Source: Hyphomicrobium facile
GTDB taxonomy: Bacteria > Pseudomonadota > Alphaproteobacteria > Rhizobiales > Hyphomicrobiaceae
Length of the DNA: 64,000 nucleotides
Direction: 5' to 3'
Assembly (NCBI RefSeq): GCF_900116175.1
Contig: NZ_FPCH01000005.1
Location: forward strand, 126,501 to 190,500
Position 1 is the first letter of the stretch. Every line of letters begins with the position of its first letter. A program made the translations under genes and the position numbers. Below, in pieces: positions 58,478-64,000 of this stretch. A model generated the notes under the pieces. It worked only from the letters and a program-made list of their open reading frames with translations, was not told where the DNA came from and ran no database searches.

Positions 58478-59758
58478 GTGAGCCAAGGGAATTCGATCAA
58501 TATTGCCGCTCGCCGGTTGCTGCTCGTGGCGACGGCGACGCTGCTCGCCCTGCTTTTGGTGTCGGAAGTGGCCTCGGCGCAGAGCTGGTGGCCCTTTGGC
58601 GGCGGAGGCGGCGACCGTGAGGACAGCGAGCGTGCGCCAGTTCCGCAGGAGCCCGTTTACCGAGAGCCGCCGCCACCGGCACAGGCCCCACCGCCCTATC
58701 CCGCTCCCGGCCAGCAGCAATACCCGCCGCAGTCCCAGTATCCGGCTCAGCCGCAATATCCGAATTCTCCGGCAGCGCCTGGTGCGCCTGCCGCTCCGGG
58801 CGCCCCTGGGGCTCCGGCGCAGCCGGCGACGAACTGGTCCGCCAAGAACCCGATTTGCTACCAGCTCGAGCAGCGGCTCGTGCAGGAAGGGCAGAAGAGC
58901 GGTCAATCGCAGAGCGATCTGCCGCGACTCGAAAACGAGATCCGGCAGCTCGAGCGCGTCGCCGACCAGACCGGCTCGCAGCTCGATCGCGGCTGCTACG
59001 AGTATTTCCTCTTCACCAAGTCGCTGAAGAACACTCCGCAGTGCAAGGACCTAGCACGGCAGTCGGACGCGACGAAGCGGCGGCTCGCCGATCTCGACGC
59101 CCGGCGGCGCGATATTCTCGGTTCCGCCGGGCGCTCCTATCAGGACGACATCATCCGCGAACTTGCGCGCAACAACTGCGGCGCGAACTACGTCGACATG
59201 GCGCGCCGCAGCCGCGGCGATAGCGGCATGTGGGAAGACGAGGAATCGAGCGGCGGCAACGTATGGAACCCCAACGCCGCAAACGGGGCGCAAACGTACC
59301 GGACGCTCTGCGTTCGACTTTGCGACGGCTTCTATTTCCCGGTGAGCTTCTCGACGCTGCCGAGCCATTTTGCCCAGGACGCCGATGCGTGCACCTCGAA
59401 ATGCGCGGCGCCGACTGAGTTGTATTACTATCCAAACCCTGGCGGCACGGTCGAGCAATCCGTGGCGCTCAGATCGCAAGAGCCCTACACGCGGCTCAAG
59501 TTCGCCTTCCGCTACCGGAAGGAATACGTGAACGGCTGCTCGTGCAAGACGGCCGAATACGTGCCGCCGCCGGAGGGTGCGCCCGACAAGAAGGCCGACG
59601 CGACGACGCCCGGCTCGAAGACGCCTGCGCGCCGTGCCGAGGGCGCGGGGACGACCGCGATCACGACCGGTTCGACGGCTGCGCGCTCACCGGCCCCCTC
59701 GCCTGTGGCTCAGCCCGGCAACGCCGGTGGATGGCAGACCGAGGCCCAGCCTCAGTAG
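58478..59758 (+). CDS. DUF2865 exported protein, proline-rich
   Basis: The 426-residue protein has a signal peptide (LLLVATATLLALLLVSEVAS), a long Pro/Gln/Ala-rich segment with QYP repeats (about 50-120), a coiled-coil with SDLPRLENEIRQLERVADQT, and the DUF2865 core (about 255-350): YRTLCVRLCDGFYFPVSFST, FAQDADACTSKCAAPTELYY, with paired cysteines. The family is restricted largely to Rhizobiales and has no proven role; it is probably a periplasmic or envelope protein. The GTG at 58478 with a GGGGAGC ribosome site is preferred; the frame is open 48 codons upstream. 58187-58477 contains no other gene. Confidence 0.83.
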   Translation: MSQGNSINIAARRLLLVATATLLALLLVSEVASAQSWWPFGGGGGDREDSERAPVPQEPVYREPPPPAQAPPPYPAPGQQQYPPQSQYPAQPQYPNSPAAPGAPAAPGAPGAPAQPATNWSAKNPICYQLEQRLVQEGQKSGQSQSDLPRLENEIRQLERVADQTGSQLDRGCYEYFLFTKSLKNTPQCKDLARQSDATKRRLADLDARRRDILGSAGRSYQDDIIRELARNNCGANYVDMARRSRGDSGMWEDEESSGGNVWNPNAANGAQTYRTLCVRLCDGFYFPVSFSTLPSHFAQDADACTSKCAAPTELYYYPNPGGTVEQSVALRSQEPYTRLKFAFRYRKEYVNGCSCKTAEYVPPPEGAPDKKADATTPGSKTPARRAEGAGTTAITTGSTAARSPAPSPVAQPGNAGGWQTEAQPQ

Positions 59759-59884
59759 CGCTCCCCACTGACGTCATGCCGACGGAGGTCGGCATCCAGA
59801 CGAGCTTCAACTGACCGGGTGGATGCGGGAGCTGCGGGACGTACCGCCCGCACCGAAGGCGCTGGCCGTTGCCTCTCTCAGCAA

Positions 59885-59966
59885 CGTCATGCCCGCGCAG
59901 GCGGACATCCGACCAAGTCTCTGGCTTGGATGGATCCCGGCCTTCGCCGGGATGACGGTGGGTGGA
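59885..59966. repeat. Dispersed palindromic intergenic repeat, full-length copy
   Basis: This copy has both halves: GTCATGCCCGCGCAGGCGGA at the left and GGATCCCGGCCTTCGCCGGG at the right, ending GATGACGGTGGGTGG. The left half pairs internally (GCCCGC/GCGGAC-like) and the right half forms the ATCCCGGC/GCCGGGAT stem. It is 15 bp before the gltX-paralog stop. Confidence 0.8.
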
Positions 59967-59981
59967 GACGCGCGATGCGCG

Positions 59982-61352
59982 TCAAGCGCGTTTGCCTTCG
60001 AGGCGCGCGAGCACGCGGTCGCGGCCCATCAACGGCAGTAGCGTCTTCAGTTCCGGACCGGCTTCGCGACCGGTCAAGGCGAGCCGCAGCGGATGGAACA
60101 GGGCCCGGCCCTTGGCGCCCGTCTTCGCTTTGACGGCGGCCGTCCACTCCGACCAGGTGTTCTCGCTCCACGGCGCGTCCGGCAAGACGCTCGCGGCGGC
60201 GACGGTCAACTTCGAATCTTCGATCACCGGCTCGATGTCGCCCGCGACCACGTTCCACCAGATGCTGGCGTCGCCGAAGGTCTCGAGGTTGCCGCGGACG
60301 GCATTCCAAAAGTGCTCACGGCCTTCGATGCCGGCGGCGCGCAGACGCTCCGCGACGGCTGCGTATTCGAGCGTGTGAAGGAGCTTGCTGTTCAGCACCT
60401 TCAGCTCGGCGACATCGAAGCGTCCGGGGGCCGTCGAGATTTTCGAGAAATCGAGCTTGGCTGCGAGGTCATCGCGCGACTGCAAGGGCTCGATCGCGTC
60501 CGACGTGCCGACGAGCGCCGCATGGCAGAGGACCGCCATCGGCTCAAGGCCTTCGTCGCGGAAGCTTTGGATCGAGAGCGCGCCGAGGCGTTTCGACAGC
60601 GCCTGTCCGTCGGCGCCGACGAGCAGCGAGTGGTGACCGAATGCGGGAGGCGTCGCGCCCGCCGCTTCGAAGATCGCCATCTGCACGCCCGTGTTCGTCA
60701 CATGATCTTCGCCGCGTACGATGTGCGTGATGGCGAAATCGACGTCGTCGATGACGCTCGTGAACGTGTAGAGGTACGTTCCGTCGCCGCGGATCAGCAC
60801 CGGGTCGGACAGCGAGCCGAGATCGACCGACTGATCGCCGCGGATCAGGTCGTTCCATGAAATGAGCGTCGGCTGCGGTGTGAGCCCGCGTCCTTCGGAA
60901 GTGTTCGGCAGCCTGAAGCGCCAATGCGGCTTCTCACCGGCTGCGATTTTGGCGGCGATCTCTTCCGCTGAGAGCTTCAGCGCGGCGCGGTCGTAGATGG
61001 GCGGCCGGTGCATCGCGAGCTGGCGCTTGCGGCGGCGGTCGAGTTCCTCTTCCGTCTCGAAGCACGGATAGAGCGCCCCTGAGGCTTTGAGCGCTGCTGC
61101 TGCTTCGTCGTAGCGGGCCGTCCGGTCCTGCTGGCGCGCGAAATCGTTCCAGGTGAGTCCGAGCCAGGTCAGGTCATCGCGGATTGCGGCGGCGAATTCC
61201 TCCGTCGAGCGCACCGTGTCGGTATCATCGAGGCGCAGCAGGAAGCTGCCGCCGTGCTTCCTGGCGAACAGCCAGTTAAGCGCGGCCGTCCGGATGTTGC
61301 CGATGTGGAGCCGCCCTGTTGGGCTCGGTGCGAAACGGACGCGGGGTGTCAT
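59982..61352 (-). CDS. gltX: Glutamyl-tRNA synthetase
   Basis: The 456-residue class I synthetase starts RVRFAPSPTGRLHIGNIRTA (4-23) with the HIGN motif. DDTDTVRSTEE, YTFTSVIDDVDFAITHIVRG and ITHIVRGEDHVTNT follow. The KLSKR loop reads GADGQALSKRLGALS, so the first Lys is Ala while the catalytic-loop SKR is kept. The C-terminal anticodon-binding region is present (about 320-456), so this is a full enzyme and not the truncated GluQRS. Many alphaproteobacteria have two GltX proteins, and this variant may be the second. Confidence 0.92.
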   Translation of the reverse strand: MTPRVRFAPSPTGRLHIGNIRTAALNWLFARKHGGSFLLRLDDTDTVRSTEEFAAAIRDDLTWLGLTWNDFARQQDRTARYDEAAAALKASGALYPCFETEEELDRRRKRQLAMHRPPIYDRAALKLSAEEIAAKIAAGEKPHWRFRLPNTSEGRGLTPQPTLISWNDLIRGDQSVDLGSLSDPVLIRGDGTYLYTFTSVIDDVDFAITHIVRGEDHVTNTGVQMAIFEAAGATPPAFGHHSLLVGADGQALSKRLGALSIQSFRDEGLEPMAVLCHAALVGTSDAIEPLQSRDDLAAKLDFSKISTAPGRFDVAELKVLNSKLLHTLEYAAVAERLRAAGIEGREHFWNAVRGNLETFGDASIWWNVVAGDIEPVIEDSKLTVAAASVLPDAPWSENTWSEWTAAVKAKTGAKGRALFHPLRLALTGREAGPELKTLLPLMGRDRVLARLEGKRA

Positions 61353-61426
61353 GTCTGGCCTTTGATCGATTCAGCGCCGCACCCTACTTCCTGCTAGGCC
61401 AAACGCAAGGGAGGGCCGGCGTAACC

Positions 61427-61494
61427 GTCATCCTAGGCGGGCATCCGCCCAAGTCTCTGGCCTGGATCGCTCCCGGCCTTCGCGGGATGACGTT
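61427..61494. repeat. Dispersed palindromic intergenic repeat, third copy
   Basis: Contains GTCATCCTAGGCGGGCATCC at the left and TCCCGGCCTTCGCGGGATGA at the right, the same element as at 59885-59966 with several differences. It fills most of the gap between nadE and gltX. Confidence 0.75.
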
Positions 61495-61505
61495 GGAAGT
61501 AGGAA

Positions 61506-63218
61506 CTACATGCCCTTGCCGCCAGCTTTGGTTGCAGGCGCGGCGATCGCTTGCGCCACATCCTCGCGGAATTTGTTGGTGATCGGATAGCGGCGATCGC
61601 GGCCGAAGTTCCGGGCCGAAATCTTGACGCCGGGAGCCGCCTGGCGGCGCTTGTATTCGGCGAGATAGAGCAGCCGTTCGACCTTCTTCACCGTTTCGAC
61701 GGCGTGGCCGCGAGCGATCACGTCGGCGACCGGCATCTCCTTTTCGACGAGGCATCTGAGGATGTCGTCGAGCGCTTCGTAGGGCGGAAGCGAATCCTGA
61801 TCGGTCTGGTTAGCGCGGAGTTCGGCCGTCGGCGCTTTCGTCAGGATGCGTTCGGGAACGACGACGCCCGAGGGACCGAGCGCGCCTTCCGGCACATGGG
61901 CGTTGCGCCAGCGCGTCAAGTCGTAGACCTCGGTCTTGTAGAGATCCTTGATCGGATTGTAGCCGCCGTTCATGTCGCCGTAGAGGGTCGCGTAGCCGAC
62001 GGACATTTCGCTCTTGTTGCCGGTGGTGACGACCATGCCACCGTACTTGTTCGACACGGCCATCAGGATCGTACCGCGCACACGGCTCTGCATGTTCTCT
62101 TCGGTGATGTCGGCATTGGAGCCGGCGAAAAGATCCTTGAGGCTCCAGGTGAGGCCAGCGACGGTCGGTTCGATCGAAATCTTGTCGTAGCGAATGCCGA
62201 GCGCCTTCGCGCAGGCGGCGGCATCGTGCAAACTGTCGTCGGACGTATATTTCGAAGGCAGCATGATCGCGTGGACGCGCGCGGGTCCCAGCGCATCGAC
62301 GGCGATGGCCGCGACGAGCGCTGAATCGATGCCGCCGGAAAGTCCGAGTACGACGCCCGGGAAACCGTTTTTCTCAACGTAGTCCCTGAGGCCCAGGACG
62401 CAGGCCTGATAGGCGGACGCCGGACCTGCGGGAAGCTTCGCGACGTCTCCCCGCTCGCACCGCCAGCCGTCCGCGGACTTTTTCCACTCGATCAGAACGA
62501 TCGCTTCGCGCCACGCGGGAAGCTGGATGGGCAAACTGCAATCGGCGTTCAGCACGAACGACGCGCCGTCGAATACCAATTCGTCCTGGCCGCCGACCTG
62601 GTTGAGATAGGCGAGCGGCAAGCCGCTTTCCGTCACGCGTGCGACGGCGACGTTCATGCGGTTATCGGGCTTCGGCCAATCAAACGGCGAGCCGTTGGGC
62701 GATACGAGGATTTCGGCGCCGGTTTCGGCAAGCGTCTCGACGACCTCCGAGCCCCAGATGTCTTCGCAGATCGGCACGCCGATGCGGACGCCACGGACGT
62801 TCAATGGCCCCGGCATCGGCCCCGCCGCGAAAACGCGCTTTTCATCGAAGACGCCGTAGTTCGGCAGATCGACTTTCAGCGTCGTTGCCTGGATGCGGCC
62901 GCCATCGAGCAGTGCAACGGCATTATAGACCTTGCCCTCGTGGTTCCAGATCGCGCCGATCAGAATCGCCGGGCCTTCGGCGCAGGCGGCGGCCAACCAT
63001 TCGAGCCGCTCGCGCGTCGCCTGTTGAAACGCTGGTTTCAGGACGAGGTCTTCCGGCGGGTAGCCGTTGAGAAAAAGCTCGGGGAACACGACGACGTCGG
63101 CGCCAAGCTCCTTGGCTCGGGCGTGGGCGGCTGCGGCGCGTTCGGCATTGCCGTTCAAATCCCCGACGACGGGATTGAGCTGAGCGAGGGCGATCTTGAG
63201 CGAATGGGGTGCGGTCAT
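61506..63218 (-). CDS. nadE: Glutamine-dependent NAD+ synthetase
   Basis: The 570-residue protein has two domains. The N-terminal nitrilase-like glutaminase (about 1-270) has Glu in VVFPELFLNGYPPEDLV (about 46), Lys in LKVDLPNYGVFDEKRVF (about 118) and Cys in IGVPICEDIWGSEVVE (about 154). The C-terminal synthetase (about 290-570) has the P-loop GVVLGLSGGIDSALVAAIAV and VVTTGNKSEMSVGYATLYGD. It amidates deamido-NAD with glutamine-derived ammonia, the final step of NAD synthesis. Confidence 0.96.
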   Translation of the reverse strand: MTAPHSLKIALAQLNPVVGDLNGNAERAAAAHARAKELGADVVVFPELFLNGYPPEDLVLKPAFQQATRERLEWLAAACAEGPAILIGAIWNHEGKVYNAVALLDGGRIQATTLKVDLPNYGVFDEKRVFAAGPMPGPLNVRGVRIGVPICEDIWGSEVVETLAETGAEILVSPNGSPFDWPKPDNRMNVAVARVTESGLPLAYLNQVGGQDELVFDGASFVLNADCSLPIQLPAWREAIVLIEWKKSADGWRCERGDVAKLPAGPASAYQACVLGLRDYVEKNGFPGVVLGLSGGIDSALVAAIAVDALGPARVHAIMLPSKYTSDDSLHDAAACAKALGIRYDKISIEPTVAGLTWSLKDLFAGSNADITEENMQSRVRGTILMAVSNKYGGMVVTTGNKSEMSVGYATLYGDMNGGYNPIKDLYKTEVYDLTRWRNAHVPEGALGPSGVVVPERILTKAPTAELRANQTDQDSLPPYEALDDILRCLVEKEMPVADVIARGHAVETVKKVERLLYLAEYKRRQAAPGVKISARNFGRDRRYPITNKFREDVAQAIAAPATKAGGKGM

Positions 63219-63303
63219 GCCCGGTATTTAGAGTGCACCGCAATCCAGGTCCAGGACCACGACGTCCTGGCCAGAACGCAGGATGCGCTCAACCCGAGTC
63301 ATC

Positions 63304-63465
63304 TCAACCCGAGTCATCGTCGCAAGGGACCGGGAATTCGACGTCCGGGTCCCAGCAGATATCGCTCTCGTGGATGCGTTGATCAACCGGCGCCGGTCGC
63401 GCGTGGGCCGTGGCCGCGGAAATTCCCGCGATCGCGGCCAAGATCAGAAGGAGGCGTATTCGCAT
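63304..63465 (-). CDS. Small exported protein
   Basis: The 53-residue product has a clear signal peptide (RIRLLLILAAIAGISAATAH) and a short acidic mature part with two cysteines (ESDICWDPDVEFPVPCDDDS). The ATG at 63465 follows a run of A/G residues. No family is recognised. It lies between nadE and the DAHP synthase gene, same strand. Too short to be certain. Confidence 0.45.
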   Translation of the reverse strand: MRIRLLLILAAIAGISAATAHARPAPVDQRIHESDICWDPDVEFPVPCDDDSG

Positions 63466-63548
63466 TGCCGCAAAACCGAATTGGCGGCTCGCAATCGCAA
63501 GCCGCCAATCAGTATACAGCATTTGCCGCCGGCGGGAAATTTCGCTGG

Positions 63549-64000
<452 letters not shown>

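Noticed and set aside
56619-61494. CRISPR-like or mobile-element meaning for the repeated GGATCCCGGC...GGGATGACG units
   Set aside because: The units are few, widely and irregularly spaced between housekeeping genes, and match the usual palindromic intergenic repeats; no cas or transposase genes are near.

Overview
The window looks like chromosomal DNA of an alphaproteobacterium of the order Hyphomicrobiales (Rhizobiales), possibly Hyphomicrobium or a close relative. This is inferred from the gene complement: a DUF2865 protein, class II DAHP synthase, citramalate synthase, a Sox flavoprotein with SoxYZ, a Tim44-like protein, fatty-acid genes of rhizobial type, and intergenic repeats typical of the group. 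No rRNA, CRISPR array, intact phage or intact insertion sequence was seen.

Layout. 1-5.5 kb holds a Gre-type factor, a YjbQ protein, a 2OG-Fe(II) oxygenase, a SnoaL-like/GNAT/nitrilase run, a SIMPL protein and a small glycosyltransferase, ending at a tRNA gene with a CAU anticodon. From 5.5 to 18.6 kb is a segment flanked by the tRNA and a degenerate 42-bp copy of its 3' half, so it is probably an old, decayed genomic island. It carries a relic of a helix-turn-helix protein, a six-gene catabolic/ABC-transport operon (nitrilase, ureohydrolase-fold enzyme, binding protein, permease, ATPase, M20 amidohydrolase) behind an XRE-cupin regulator and twin operator-like palindromes, a broken dinB, a secreted hydrolase, and an overlapping GT2/alkaline-phosphatase-like/cytidylyltransferase cassette.

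18.6-31 kb resumes with a Tim44-like protein and a small RlpA-like protein, followed by a surface-glycan locus: an LtaS-like membrane sulfatase-fold protein, five glycosyltransferases, a pyruvyltransferase-like protein and a Mur-ligase-like protein with a C-terminal cysteine cluster, placed on alternating strands. 31-34 kb has an MFS exporter and an FMN 2-hydroxyacid oxidase. 34-45.5 kb is a fatty-acid block: a dedicated ACP plus ketoacyl synthase, divergent acyl-CoA ligase and MerR regulator, then a beta-oxidation set (fadE-, fadJ- and fadI-like) with a cyclopropane synthase-like methyltransferase behind it. 45.7-48 kb is a sulfur-oxidation island (soxF-like flavoprotein divergent from soxYZ).

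48-53 kb contains a DUF4331 protein, an SH3-type exported protein with a ten-C tract, an Asp-box propeller coupled to a MoaD/ThiS-like protein, and an outer-membrane barrel. 53.6-64 kb is mostly housekeeping: citramalate synthase, a GNAT protein, cysS, a DUF2865 protein, a gltX paralog, nadE and the 3' part of class II DAHP synthase.

The most interesting items are the ureohydrolase-fold operon whose metal motif reads DANMD instead of DAHxD, with its two identical operator half-site pairs; the tRNA-bounded decayed island around it; a three-copy intergenic hairpin whose arms change in a compensatory way while the loop is conserved; the Mur-ligase-like protein with a cysteine cluster; and the propeller/MoaD-like pair. 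All functional statements are read from sequence motifs and gene order; no database search was run.
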